DNA of 64,000 bases from Conus ventricosus (GCA_018398815.1 CM031620.1:61032732-61096731), one strand, 5' to 3'; shown: positions 34,171-47,545, numbered from the stretch's first letter. The notes: generated from the letters alone by a model not told the origin. Numbers and translations are program-made.

Positions 34171-37100
34171 CAAGGGGGACCCACAAATTTACAAAATTTT
34201 CTTCTTTTAAATTTCCCCCACACCCTTTTTCCAAACCATTTGGGCCATATGCTAAAATAGCTTCTTAGTTTTGATTTTTTTTTAAATTCAAGGTTTTGGT
34301 TTGATTGTGGTGATGATTGTTTCAACTTCTTAAAACATTTTTGGTTTTCACCCATCCCTTGGAATTGCATTCAGGTTTTTTTAACTAACAGCCGTCTTAA
34401 AACCTTGGGAAAATCTTATTTTTTTCTAACAGTTTTTTTTCCTAAAAGTGTTTGTTTTTTCCCCCGTTTTTTTTTCCCTTCTTGCCCTGAAAAACAGCAG
34501 CGGGTTTTGCTTTGGCAGTTTAATTTTTTTTGTTGTTTTTTTTGTAACTTTCCCGCCCCCTTTAAATTTCCCTCTTTGTTTAAAAAACCCAGATTGCATT
34601 TTTTTCCCAATGGGGTTGAATACCCGCATAATAGCCCAAAGGTGCGTTTTTTTCCCTATTTTGTATTCGCCTTTTAGGTTAAACCAGGGGCTTCATCACT
34701 GTTTTCACAATTGTTTCTTTACTTGGCAAAGTCCTGTTGATTGCTTTTGATTTTATTTTTTCAAAGGGAAGTCAACCTGGGAACTCTCGGATTAAACCCT
34801 TTTTTGGGTTTTTCCATCTGATTTACACTTTCTTTTAAAATTTGTAGACACAAAAACTTAACCACCTTTCCCCACTCGATCAAAAAAAAACACACTGTGC
34901 TGCCAACTCAGTGGAGTCGTTCTTTGGGCCTCACTCCAAAACCGCTCTTAAAGAGCAACTTTGGCATTAACCAAGTGCCCCAAATTTAAGCCCAGGTAAA
35001 GGGAGGAGATAATAGGGGGGCGTGCGCCTGCCCAGGAAAGTTTTTTTTGGCCGCACTCCAAAACCCCCTCTTAAAAGGAGAAATTTTTGGCATTAAGCCA
35101 ACCCCCCCCAATTTGCTTTTTTCACACTTGACCCCTTTTTAACCCCACCGCCCCTCTCCCCAACCCCCAATTTTCCTTAAAAAGCCCACTTTTAAGTTCT
35201 TAAACAAGTTTTTAAAATTAAGTCACTTTTAATTTCTACCAAGCACTTCAAAGGTTCTTAACTTAAGTCATCTAAAATTTTTTTCTCAGTTCAAAATCAA
35301 TTTAACCTCTAAGTTCTTAATTAAGCCCGCCCAAGTTCTTGGGAAAAGTTTTTAATCAAGTCACCAAAAAGTTCTTTAATTAAGTTTTTAATTTAAATTC
35401 CCCTCAATTTCTTTTAAAAAGTTTTTGATCAAGTCACCTTAAGTCCCCCTAAGTTCTTAACTTAAGTCTTTCCCCAAGTAAAACCCCAAGTTCTTATTAA
35501 AGTTAATTTAAAAATTATCAAAAAAAAAACCAATAAAATCAATGTTTTTTTTCTTAATAGAAATTTGTCTAATTTTTAGTCCCAAACACCCCTTTAAAAA
35601 AACGGGGCATTTTTTGGGGATTTTTTCTCAACGCCCTTTGGGCCCGGCGGAGATGGTCAGCATAGATTTAATGGTTTTTTTTACATCGAAAGAAACCCCG
35701 CATTGATTACAATTTGGTCTAGGGAAAATTCTTTTAAAGACTCCAGGGTTCTTTTTTATTTGGGCCCCAAACTTTTTAAAACAAATAATAATCCGCCATG
35801 TCTTTTTTTTATCAAAAAAAAAAAAATTTTTTTTTAATTAATTTTTTTAAAGAATTTTATTGCATCTGAAATGGAAAAAAATGATCTTTTATTGTTGGGG
35901 GTTCTGGCATGCTTTTTTGTTTGGCTTCTGTTTTTAAAGGGGTTTTCAGATTTTTTTGACGCTTTCGTTTTTGCTCCCGCTTTTTAAAATTTTTTTATAA
36001 CAGTAATAACCGCCCCCACAAAGGGCCTAAAAGTGACAACTGTTTTAAAGTTCAATTTTCCAAAAAAGGGTTTTGGGTGTTATAGGCCCTTGAAATTCAA
36101 CTTGTTCTTGTTCGGGGTTTTTCAATAGTGGCACGAAACAATTTTGGCGTTTGGGGGTTTTTTTTTCATTTTTATTTATATTCTGCGTTTTAACAAATTT
36201 TTTTTGTCTGTTCCACTCTGCAAATTTTTTTTCCCCTTTAAAACACCCCCCAGGATAGGGGGCCTTTTACTTTGACACTTTTCTCCGCCTGACTAAATTT
36301 TTTTGTTTTGCTAAATTTTCCGGTTTCGGTCATTTTTTAAGGGAAACAAAATCTATACTTAAAAGTAATTAACCGCGATCACGGGCGACAGTAAATTTTC
36401 CCCAATTCTGTAATACAAAACCAACCAAAAGACCAAAATGACTTTTTTTTAAAAACGGGGTTCCTTGCGTTAAATCATAAATAAAATCTTTTTCAGAATC
36501 AATGGGCGAAAAACTACTAATTTGTTTAGGTACAAATTAAAAAAACCGTTTGCCCGACGCTTTTTACCATTCTTGACCCCCAGTTGCGCTTAAAAACCCT
36601 GTTTTGATACTTTAAAATTGTCTTGTGGGGGAAAATTTGTTGAATCGGTTCTATGTTTTAAAATTTCTTTTCCGGGGTTTCCCTTTTTTTTTTTTTTTCC
36701 ACATGTTTCCAAAGAATACAGCCTTTTCCTTTTTGGGACAAAAATAGTTTGGGTCATCAACTTAAATCATTTGTAATCTTTAAGTTAGGAATTTTTAAAT
36801 AGATCAACGCGGTTAAAGTTTTTTCTTTTAATTATAATTATTTTATTTTTTAAAAATGACCCCAAAAAAATTTTTTCCCAACCTTGTAAAACCAAATTCG
36901 GCTGTTTTTGGGGGCCAAAGTGTGGGATACAAAAAGTTGGAAAAAACCTGGAAAAAAAAAAAACCCGGCAGTTTTTGGGCCCAAAAACTAGACTTTAAAG
37001 ACCCAGAAAAGGGGATTGCAAATTATTACAGCTTAAATTTGCTACGAAAGTTTTTTTAAGTTAAGAAAGGGAATTTAATTCCATAAGTATCAATATGTAA

Positions 37101-37650
37101 AAAAAAAAAAAATACATTTAAAAAAAATGGTTTCCCACTCCTTAATTTTATGTTTGGTGGCGCTTTGGGTTTTTAATGCGTTGCTTTTAGGGGAAGAAAT
37201 TACGCGTTTAAATTTGGGGGAAAATAAAGGCAAAGAAAAAAGGGACAAAACCCAAAGCTATGGAGCAAATAGCCGCAGCACAAGTTTCCCCCTTGAAAAG
37301 CGAAAATTTGGGAAGCAGTTAGATTTTTTTTCGACACACGGAAAAAAACGGGGACTGCAGCTTACACTTTTTAAAGATGTTGCCCCAAGGGGGGGGGGAT
37401 AAAAAAAATTTTTATTTTGGAAAACAGGAAAACCCAATCGGACATTCCCCCAAAAAAATTTCAGCGACTTTTTCAACCATCAAAAAACAAAAAAAGCCAA
37501 AAAAATCGGGGTTTATTGCCCTTTGGTATGACTGTTTTGTATTTTTTTTTTGCGGCATAATATTGGCTGAATAAAAAAAAAAAAAAATTTTTATTATTCC
37601 CCAAAAAATTTTTTTTTAAAGGGAAATAACGGCAATTAAAAAGCAAAAGG
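34171..37650. other. Homopolymer-smeared interior, left part
   Basis: Runs of three to nine identical bases follow one another almost without interruption. Two repeats survive: a paired block containing CACTCCAAAACC (34,943 and 35,053) with TTTGGCATTAA, and a run of AAGTTCTTAA/TTAAGTC words (35,190-35,500) that looks like a tandem array. No gene could be read. Confidence 0.55.
35170..35510. repeat. AAGTTCTTAATTAAGTC-type tandem array in smeared zone
   Basis: More than ten recurrences of AAGTTCTTAA and TTAAGTC(A/C) or ATCAAGTCACC at irregular 20-40 bp spacing. Unit length cannot be fixed because of the base errors. Confidence 0.6.
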
Positions 37651-37779
37651 CCAAAAAGCGGAGGTCAGTGAACAAACAAAAAAGGGAAATTGGTTATCTA
37701 AAAAAAGGATTTGGCAAAAAAAATTACCGCGCCAAAACCCGAATACAAAGACCGCATTTTTTTAACACAACGCCAAACG

Positions 37780-38240
37780 ACACCCATAAAATTTGGATCT
37801 TCAATTTTTAAACCCCATGTTTACGATTAGACAAAAAAGATTTAAGTACGCGCTTCCCAGTCATTGACATAGCTTCAAGATAAAAAGGCGGAACCTTTAA
37901 ACCCAAAATAGGCTTCTGCTGTTGCTGTTGCTATAAAAAAGGGGAAATATCAACGAGGCCCGAAACTTCCTCGCATGATTCAAGTCGATGATGGAAAAAA
38001 ATTTTAAAGACCGAGTGAATCAATTATTTTTAAAAACTAGAGTTACCATTAAAAGAGGCTTTCCCAATGTTCCCCAGATCACGGCTTTGGTTGAAAACTT
38101 TAACAAACATTTATCTAAAAGGGGTTTTTTCCTCCTACCAGTATCTTTAGAAAAGCGTTGACAATTTCCAACAAAAGAAGGGGTTTAGAAGACTCCCCCG
38201 GGTTTCTACGTAAATTTGAAAAAAGAAAAAATTTTAAAAT
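37780..38240 (+). pseudogene. Retroviral-type (rve) integrase of the Polinton, garbled
   Basis: Catalyses insertion of the element DNA. In mixed plus-strand frames I read FPVIDIAS near 37,857-37,875 (core strand after the first catalytic Asp), then MIQVDDG (Asp codon at 37,987) and QITALVENFNKHL with the Glu codon at 38,093. The Asp-to-Glu distance is about 106 nt, fitting the D-x35-E rule of DDE integrases. Several frame changes are needed within 450 bp, in line with the smearing of this zone. Boundaries are only approximate, and the N-terminal zinc region and C-terminal chromodomain-like part were not identified. Position 4.3 kb from the left TIR is acceptable for the family. Confidence 0.65.
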
Positions 38241-39399
38241 TTAAAGGGGCCCTAAAACCATTAAAAAGGCAATAAAAAAAACAAACAATAAATGCTTTTT
38301 GAAGGAGAGTTTTTTCATCCAGCAAACTTTTACCATTTGGTTTAAAAAAAAATTTTTACCTTTTTTTTCCCGGGAGAAGCAAAGGGGGGACACTCCCCTT
38401 TTTGGGAAAACAGATCCAGTTTGGAGTGTTGACCCTAGGGAAATAAAAAGAATGAAAAGATGAACCCCCGCCTGTTAATTTTTTTAAGAGAAAACGGACA
38501 AAAACAAAAAAAACCAGCCCCCCCAAAGATCTTTTGAGAAGGAAGAACTGCAAAAAAACCCCCCCCAGCATTTTTCCGCTTTAACTGTTTTTACGTAAAT
38601 AAATTTAAAGTTAAAAGGGAAAAGCCCAAAAGGAAGCGCAAAATAAATTCCCAAAAATGTAAATAAAAAGACCAGGGAATTGTTGGGGGGAATCATAGAT
38701 ATAAAATTTTGCTTTTAAAGGGAACATTGGGGGGATTCATCGGCACATGGCAATGCACCCAGACACCTACAAACCCCAAATCCCAAATTTTTTGGGTTTT
38801 TCAGGTAGGGGGATAAAGAAAATCTTGAAATGATAAAAAAAATTTTCAAGCAAAATTCAAGCAAACTGAGAAAAATTTTGCCCTGAATTGGATATTGATA
38901 TAAATTGGCTTCTGAAAAAGTTGAGGAAAAACAATGTTTTGATTGAGGAAAAAAATAAAGAAGAATAAAATTTTATGCATTTTCCCCAAATCCCCCGATT
39001 GCATTTTAAAACTCTTTTTTAATAAACAAAAACTTTTTGGGGTTTGGGGTTCAAATCTAATGACTTCTTTTTTTACAACAGTTGTTTTGATCCAGGGTAA
39101 AATTAGATCGTGGGTTTTACTTTGTCAGGACGGAAAAAAAGTTTATTGAAAATTGCTTTTTTTTGTTCATGCGAAAACCGACTGCAAACACGCGAGATAC
39201 CCCTTTTGCTTTTTTGATATTTTTCTCCGGGCTCAAAAATACTGTACTTTTTTCCCCCTTTTAACCCAACAAACTCTTGAACCCCCCTCCAGATAATTCT
39301 TTTCCTTTCATTTTTCCAAAAACCCCTTCTTGTTTAACGGTTAAATTTGAAAAAGGCGAATCTTTAGGGGAAAATTTCATTGTGTCGAAACCATCCCGC
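38241..39399. other. Smeared zone between integrase and polymerase
   Basis: Convergent intergenic region plus, probably, the C-terminal part of the polymerase on the minus strand. No readable motif. Confidence 0.4.
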
Positions 39400-42050
39400 A
39401 TCCCTTTTTTAGCAAACTTCTAATTCCATGTTTTTTAAGAATTTTCAGTGGGGATATCTATAACAAAAACTTTTCGAATCTTTTGGTAAAGTAGTCATAA
39501 AGAAATTCTAACATAAAAGCTTTGAAAATTTCCCAAAAACATTTAAACCCAAAAAAAACGGGTTATCCAATTTGACTTTCTTTTTTTTTCTTTTTTTAAT
39601 ACCAAAAAGCGATCATAAAAATTTTCTGAAGTCCTGATAATTATTTTTTGGGAAGTCAGTTTAAATTTGCTTCGTTCTCTCTGGTGACCAATCTAAAAAC
39701 TTTCCGTTTGGGTCGGATTCTCCATAGTCTTTCCAAAACAGCTTTTGTTCATCAGCTTGAAAAAGTTTTTTTTTGAAGCTTTCGGGGGTTTTTAAGTTTG
39801 GATCGTGTTCTTCTGATGTAGGGTTTACTTGAACTGTTTTTGTTTAAAACGAAATTTTAAAACGATGAACAGTTTGGTCAACTTAAAAACCATTTTTTAA
39901 AAATTAAAATTGAAAGAAGTCTGTAATGGCAGACAAAACTTTTTTTGCCACGAAATTGGGCAAAGTTTGGGGGCTCTTTTTTTTGGCCATTTTTAGACTT
40001 TTTTGCTCAAACGGTTTTAAATTTTTTCCATTAGGCAGGGCATGGATTTCCGGGAGGATATTCAAAAAGGTAAACCTTCTAAAATAAAACCCAAACGTAT
40101 TTGATCTGGGGTTTTAAACTCTAAACCCACTTTAATGCTTTTTTGAAAATTATTCCTTTTTTATCTGTGTACATTTTAAAGTTCCCCGGTTAATGGAAGT
40201 GATTCCCGCCTTTCCCAAACCCAAACAATTGTTGATCTAAAACATAGATGGGTTAACCTTTTACTTGGATCATAGTCGCCAAAGTATTTTTTTGTTTGCT
40301 TCACATTTAAGGGGTGCAAACGCCTTTCTAATTCCCCCGCGCAATCCTTTTTAATCAACTAAAATCATTGGGGCCCAGAAAATTAAAAAAATCTTTACTC
40401 CTGAAAACCCTTTAAAAAACCCGTTCCCAGCCCCACCCCGGGGGGCGCAAAAATTGTAATGCGGGGGGATCCACCCGAAATTTTTTTCCCATGCAGGTTT
40501 TCCCCTATAATTTTAAAAAATTGTCCCCCCAACAAACATTACAGCCATAAAGTAGGCATAAATGTTTGTCTCCCTTTGTTTTACACCCAAACCCTTCTGC
40601 CACGCATCTTGAGCATGCTGGTAACCCAAATTTCCGCTGATCCCCTTTCCTCAAAAGACTAGAACAGAACGAAAACTTTGGGAGGAAGGGGTTGTGTCTT
40701 CTTAAAACCCTTTTCCCAACTTTTCCATTTTAAATCGTAAAGGGTTAAACCCCTTTTCAAACCAAGTGCGGGTCAAAAAAATTCTTCTGGGGGGGGGGGG
40801 GGGGGGGGGGCGGGAAACTTTAAGGACGCCAGTGACCTAATAACCCCTTCATGTGCTGCATAGGTCATAAAAGGACATGTTATTTAAAGTGAAACCATGT
40901 ACTTTTTTTGTAAATGGGGAAAATGCATAAACACCCGAAGGGGGGCCGGTACTGTTTTGCATTATAAGATGAGAGTCGAAACCCGCAAGTTGTGAAAGAA
41001 GAGGGGCGCTTCCATTTTTTTGGGTTCAAAACTTTATTTTAAAGATTGCTTTTACTGTGTGCCCCTCCTTGAATTTTCCCCTTTTAATGTGTTCGGGCCC
41101 TCTTACGTCGGATTCGCTCCTCACTTTTTAGACATTAGTTCTAAACCACAAACCCCAAACAATGTTTTGGCTGAGTCATACTGTTGTTGGCCCTGGGGGC
41201 GGCCATTTGTTTTTCAATAATTTTAAAATTTAAATTTAGAACGGGCTTTTACCACTTGCTGCATGGTTCTAAGAATGTTTCTGCAGCATTAGGCCTCTAT
41301 ACAATTCTGGTTCTGAATGGACCCCAAATCCCGACCTGACAATGATAAAAGGCATGGGAAAAACAAATCGATGATTAACTTTTTTTAAGGGACTGTTTTT
41401 TTCGAAAAAGGGGGTTTTTTTTGGTTTCTTTGGGTTTCCCTTTATAAAAGGGAAAAATGAGTGATTCGAAGTTCCCCGCGAAAAAACAAAGGAGTAATTT
41501 TCATTCGTTTCCAAAATCTTAAAAAATAACTTTTGATTTCCAAGGGGGGGGCCGGGAATTAGTTCTGTATTCCCGTCAACTGGGCCCCCATTACAGTTTT
41601 TTCTTTTGTTCGCTCGCAGCTTTAACAGATGGAAAAATTTTTGTTAAAACATTTTCTACAAAATTTTGTTATTTTTTTTGCTTTGAAAAATATGCGCCCA
41701 AAATAATCTACTCATTTCGTATCCCCCGTGTAATGCGGTTTGCCCTGCTGGGGAAAACATCAGTTTTAAGTCAACATGATTTTTGTCCCGGTTCGCCAAT
41801 CGATGGACCCCGTTTTTGGGCACTCCCAATGGGCAAAAGGGGGGGTTTCCTCATCCCCCCTGTGGGAGATTAAAAAACAGTTTTTTGGTTTGTTTTGTTC
41901 TTTTAAATGATCAATTTGTTTTACGCTAAAGGAAAAAGGGTATTCCATCGAAGTTGAGATCATTGATGTAATCCAAAAAAGAAAAATACCTCTCCGCCCT
42001 TTTTTGTTGGGCCCACCTAATTCAACCCGCAAAAACAAAACCACTTTAAA
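39400..42050 (-). pseudogene. Protein-primed family B DNA polymerase (pPolB), garbled
   Basis: Copies the element genome using a protein primer. Reading the minus strand downwards: YPFSFSVKQIDHLKEQNK (from 41,945) fits the N-terminal part. MPFIIV (from 41,355) sits where the exonuclease motif (DFE) is expected, but the acidic residues are garbled. RESLPLTGELKM (about 40,230-40,170) lies after the polymerase A-motif position. LMNKSCFGKTMEN (39,755-39,717) is an unmistakable match to the B-motif of Polinton polymerases, followed by RLVTRENEANL. The C-motif (DTD) should lie near 39,440 but is not legible. Order and spacing agree with one 2.6-kb gene. All breaks coincide with homopolymer runs, so the gene may be intact in the real DNA. 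Confidence 0.75.
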
Positions 42051-45000
42051 AAAATTTTTTGTCTAATTCTTTTTGTTTTTAAAAAAGGGTCCTTTTTTGC
42101 TAAACCAAATTCCCGGGGGGGAGCGGGGAAATTTTAAAACCCCCGCCTTTCAAACGGGGCATACTTTTGCCTTTTTTTAATCTGAATTTTCTGGACTTTG
42201 CCCTCTGACCAACCAGGCCTCCAATTTTTGGGTTTCCCCAGCGGCCCCCCATCCAAAAATGTTGGAAAGCTTTTTGTCTGCCCAACCTGTTTTTAAAAAA
42301 TTATGAGAAAAAGAAAAAAAGGGGCCCGTTTTTTTAGTTGAGACCCAGAAAATTTTAGAATTTTTTTCATTTATTTTTTACAAAGTCGGAAATTTAAAAA
42401 AGCTACATTTCTTTTTTAAAATGGCGGGTCTAGGGGGTTTGTTTTTCTTGGAACTTGAGAAAATTTCAAGAACACCGCTTGCCCGCACGTTGCTTTAAAA
42501 TCATGACTTCTAAATCCCAAACCCCATTCAGTGGCCCTTTTGGGGGGAAAAAAGCTCTCCCTTAAGAAATTTCCTTTAAAAAAAATTCATCTGGACCTTC
42601 ATATTTTTTATCCATGATGGTTTTTCTTTCTAAAATTCTTTTTTTTTAAATAAAAAAAAATACGACACCCCAAAAGGGCGTCTTTTAAACAGGGAAACAA
42701 TATCAACCCGGTTTTTTTTTTTTGTGCTTGGACCCCATAAACCCAAAGTTTTTAAACGCCCTTTGATTTTGTTAATGTGAGCTGTTTTAGAACAGAGTTT
42801 TTTTTAAGTCTCGTTTTTCTTTTTTTAAACATTCCTTTTTTATCTGATCGGTGTTTTGGGCTGTTTTAGAAAAAGTTGTCTTTGCCTTTCTTTGAAGATA
42901 AAAATTTTGTCTTTTTTTTAGTTTCCCCAAAATCAGCCTTTTTAAAAAGACTAAATTCTTCAACCTAATGTTCGAGGGCAGCTAGCGCTTTATTTTTTTG
43001 TCATTTGAAGGAGCTAAAAATTAAAGCTGTTTTTTTAGTTTTAACCCTAGCTGTGTTTTTTTTGGAGTTTTGTTTTTATTTTTTTTTGTGGCAGTACTTA
43101 CAACTAATGAGCACAGGCCAAAAGCTAAAAAACCCAAAACCCCCCTAGAGGAAAGCTGGGAGGTGGCCTATCCTGATTCTAAGGAAAAAACCCTTAACTT
43201 GTTCCGGATAAGCCCTTTTTAGTCGGTGCTCCAGTAAATTTAAAATATTTTAAAAGGCAATTTAAAAGGGGGCAGAATACCTTCGTTTGGGTTTGCTGTT
43301 TTTTGAAAAGGGCCTTTTTCCCTTGTTTTTTGTTGATTTGTGTAAAGTTGGTTTTAAACGAAGGTTTTTTTTTGTCAGGGCTTTCTATAGCGGGAGAGAC
43401 CCTACATCTCTTTTTAAGGGTATCTCGGATAAAAGCCGAACAGAAAATTTCTTTTTTTTTTTAAAAAAAAAAAAAAATAATTTAAATATTGTATAATTTT
43501 TTAATCTGTTATCTTGGGAAAATTCAGCTCGCCCTATATATTTAAAAAAAAAATAACACTTAAGTGGTTTATCGGCCTCTTTTTTTTTTTTATCAATTTT
43601 GAATGTTTATTTTTGTTTTCTAACAGTTCTCCCCCCCTTCCATGTAAATGATTATTTCCCTTTTTCCTTTTACCCTTAAAGGGCAATCCAATTAAAACCG
43701 TATTTTTGTTGTTTAAAAAATGATCAAGTCCTTAAAAACGGAAGATGTAGAAATTTTTAAAACAAGGTTTAAAATGTTGGATTTTACACCTTTCCCCCCC
43801 TCCAAAAAAGTTTTCTTTTTTCATCAAAAAGCTGATAATTTTTTTAAACCCGCTGCGTAGATTTGGGTTTTTAATACCCCCAATTGTTTTCATTGACTTT
43901 TTTTTAATTTTTGGATTAATAAAATTTTCAGTTTGGGCTTTTGAATGGTTTTTTCATTTTCACCAACAAAAAAATACCTTTAAAACGATCTTTGCTGTGG
44001 CCCCTAAACCCCAAAAATTTCCCTATAGTTGCCCTTTCTTTTTTGGTTAAAAAAAAATGGTTTAAACGCTTTTTTTGTAATAATTGTAAATTTTTAAATG
44101 ATATTGTTGCTGGATCGCCTCGCTAAGTTAGGGGTTCTAAAAAGAGGGCAAACTTAACAAGATGTCAGAAATGCTGTACTTTGCTTCGGGGGTCGGGAAT
44201 TTTAATAAAAATATTTTTGGGGCATTAAAAAAGTTTATAAGAAAATCTGTCCTTTTTAAAGCCCCCTTTAAAGTATGGGGCATGCGCTTTTTTTTCAACC
44301 CCAAAATCTAAGGGTTTGGAAAAACATTACCATAAACCAAAATTTCAGCTACATACCTTTTTCCCTCTTTAGCTTCCCTTTAGCGCCAAATTTTATGTTT
44401 TAGGCTTTTCAAATTTTTTAAATTTCCTTTTTAAAAGTTTAAAATCAGCCCCCCTTTTGTTCCCGGGGTTTGCCCATAGATCACAAAAAAGGTTAAAATT
44501 TTCTGCAATTTTGGGAAAGAAAATAATTTTTTTTTCCCCAAGTTTTTTTTAGAAATTTTTCTTAAAGATTTGCCCCCCCCCAGAAATTTTGGGCAACTGT
44601 CCCCGTTTTGGGGCTGTTGTTGATTTGAGTTCAAAAATTTTTAAAGTAATTTCGCAGGCCTGGCACAATCAATTCATCCGCCCCCTAGGGGCTGGGGAAA
44701 TTTTTTTAAAAAAATAAGAAATTTTTCTGCATCAAAAGTAGATGGGGTTATTTGGAACAGAAATTTTTTTTCCGCTAATTTTTTCCCCTTTAAAGCCAAA
44801 GGGTCCCCCCCATTTTTAGTCTTTTATGGGGCAAGAATCCCAGCCATATTTTTTTTGTGAATTTTTTTTTTTTTAAAACCCAAAAAAAAAAAAAGTTAAT
44901 TTTTTAAAACCAAGGCAGGGGATTTTTTAAATGAAGATTAGTGTTCCGGGTCCTGGGGGATGACATAGTGAAATGACTCCTTTTTATTTCAAGCATCGCT

Positions 45001-47300
45001 CGGCGTCTCATTGGGAGCGTGAAATTTACAAAAAATTAAAAAGGGCGGGAATTTAATTTTTAAAACAAAAAATTTTTTCCTGAACCCCCGAATTTTTTTT
45101 TGCCCCTGATGATTTTGAAATAGATGATGGCCCTTTGTATTTTTAAAACATGAGGAAAAAGTTTTTTCCTTACGATAAAAAGAAACCCATTTTTTTTTGT
45201 TTGTAGGTTTTTTGTACAATTAACCAGACTTTAAAGGGGAAAAAACGAAATCCCCCTTTTTTGGGCCCTTACAAAAACCCAAAAAAAGATAGGGGAGGCC
45301 AAATTGCCCAAACTTCAAAACACACTACAAGAACTCCCCAACAATAACCAAATACAAAAAAATTGGAACTTCAAGAATTTTTGTCAAAAAAGCGGGCGGG
45401 GAATTTAAAGCAAGCCCGAAACCAGTTTTTTTCCCAAGAAAACACATTTAAAAACTATTACGATTTCCCCCATTTCCCCCAAAAGGGGGGTTAGAGGCCC
45501 TTAGTCGTGCTGTAAGAAGCTTTAGAGGCGAATTAACAAACTTTTTGCAAAATGGGGTGAAATAGATGAGGATTTTTAAAAAGAGAAAAAAAAAACTCCG
45601 CTGAGGGGTGGGTGACGCCAACTTAGGGCCCTGGTGTTTTTTAAAAAAAGAATTAACCCCCAAAGGGCTAAAAGACTTTTTAAAAAGAAAGATCACAAAA
45701 ACCCAAAAGAGGGGTTTTACTTAAACCCAAAAACAATTAAAGAACTCAAGTGATCAGAATAAGAAAACTAACCAAAAAAATTTTAAAATGAAACCCCCAA
45801 CACTACAGAAAAAAATAAAAACAAGTTTTTTTAGAGCAAGGTTTTTTCCCCATTAGCAAGCGTTTTAAAAAAGGCCCCTTTGGGTTTGGGAAAAAAAATT
45901 ACAAAAAAGGTAATGGCTAATTTCAGGTGGCCCGGGGGGGAAATCAAAGCCCAGTTTCCTCCTCACCATCCCCTCCATCGCCAAACCCGATAAATCATGG
46001 GTAAAAAAAAAGCCTTTATTTATCTTGCCCGGGGTTTTTTAAAAAAAAAATTTCCGTAAAGCCATGGGGCTTTTTACCAGGTATATTTTTGGGGGTAAGT
46101 TAGCTGGCTTTTTTTTCTACCCAGCAAAGTTTGTTGGTTTATAGCTGACACTTTTTGGGCATTATTTTCCCTTAATAGTTGGGTTTCTTTTTAGTAAGAA
46201 AAAGACCAAATAATCCAAAGGCCGGGTTTTTTCCCCAAAAAAATTGCCCCCTTTTTAAATTCAAGGGGCATTAAATTTTTTTCCCGCAGCTTTGCTGATT
46301 TTTCATGCTTTTTGGGCATTTTTGGGCCTTGGGGGGAATTGGGGGGACTTTTTTTTTGGGGGGGGGGCTTGGTTTTTGTTTAAATTTTTTGTAATTTTTA
46401 ATGGCCCCAGAATTTAGTCGTTTTTCTCCAACCTTCTGTTCATTTCCTCAACAAGAAATTTTATTTTTTGGAGTTCTTTTTTGTTCCCTTTCCCGGTTCT
46501 GGGGGTCAGAAGGGGCATGTATTTAAAACCCTTGCCCAAAAGCAAAGGTTTTTTACTTTTGAAACCCTTGCGAAATTTTAAAACAATTTTTTTTTTACCT
46601 TTTAGTACCTTTAAGGCAAAAACAACTGTTTGAATTAATTTGGGGTTCCCCTAAATTTTTCCAAGTAAAGTTTTTTGGGGCTTTAAAGACAAATAAAAAG
46701 GAAAACCTTTTTGCCTCGTTTTTGCCTTGCTTTGTGAACCCCAGCAAAAAAAAAAACCAAAACGTAAGTACGAATTTTTGAGTCGGGTTTTTTTTTTTGT
46801 TTTTAAATTCCCCCTCAGTTAGACCCTTAAAGTTCCCAAAAAAAAAAAGTTGTCCACGCTGTTTTTTGCTCTTGCCAATGGACCCAAGATGAACAAGGGT
46901 GTGGGCCCTTAAAAGAAAGAAGTGTAAGGAGGATTCCAGGCCCTAGTTTTACTTTCTGTGGGACCCCCCCAAAAAATAAAGGGGTTTCCTAAGCCCATGG
47001 GTTGCGGTCCAAACTTTTGTTTTTAAAGTCTGTTTTTAACCCTTAATATTGAATTCGTTACCCGATTTTTCCCTTTTAAAAGCCTTTATTTTCCCATTCT
47101 GTTGCTGGGAAAAAAATTAAACGGTTTTTTCAAATTTTGGAAAAGGGGCTTTCAGTTTAGGGCAAAAAAAACGTTGAAAATTGGTTTTTAAAAAAAAATG
47201 AAATCTTTTTAAAAACTGACCTCAAACCCAAAAGGTCAGGATGAATTTAATGATCCCGCATAAAGATACTCCACAAAACCCGTTATGCACAAAAAACGCA
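42051..47300. other. Smeared interior, capsid-gene region by position
   Basis: By elimination this 5.2 kb should hold the major capsid protein, penton/minor capsid protein and maturation protease. I could not recognise any of them. A minus-strand stretch near 46,500-46,404 reads ELQKIKFLVEEMNRRLEKND then stop, a likely coiled coil. A plus-strand stretch near 45,490-45,560 reads ALSRAVRSFRGELTNFLQNG. Everything else is broken by runs of A, T, C or G. Confidence 0.4.
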
Positions 47301-47305
47301 AATTT

Positions 47306-47527
47306 TTAAATGGTTTGGGTAAAACTGCATCGGATGACTAAACCACACTTTCGCGATGTAGTCTTTTTAATAGGGGGGTTAAGATATCTGTTTAATGGCG
47401 TACTCACCTTTACTTGAAAGGTGTCAGTCTGGGTCACAGAAATGACAAGGGAGTCAGTTGTTATATTTTTAAGATTGTAGTGCGGCCCAACAGAATATTT
47501 TGCATCAGTATATTTGAATGCACTCAT
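47306..47527 (-). CDS. N-terminal part of a minus-strand Polinton gene
   Basis: A 73-codon frame starting at ATG 47,527 (MSAFKYTDAKYSVGPHYN...) and running into the smeared zone, where it stops at 47,306. The first 50 residues look genuinely coding. After about 47,370 the composition changes to smeared sequence, so the stop is probably false and the gene longer. It starts 18 bp from the divergent plus-strand gene, which implies a shared promoter. I do not recognise the family; a capsid-related protein is possible from its position. Confidence 0.55.
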   Translation of the reverse strand: MSAFKYTDAKYSVGPHYNLKNITTDSLVISVTQTDTFQVKVSTPLNRYLNPPIKKTTSRKCGLVIRCSFTQTI

Positions 47528-47545
47528 TTTTAATTTGTTTTAAAA

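Noticed and set aside
37127..37402. 91-codon frame with a hydrophobic start, like a signal peptide
   Set aside because: Lies in the homopolymer-smeared zone; hydrophobic Leu/Phe/Lys runs arise from T and A runs there.
34171..47350. Biological hypermutation (RIP- or deaminase-like) of the Polinton interior
   Set aside because: Changes are not one directed transition type; all four bases form runs, and similar smearing affects copy A outside the element.
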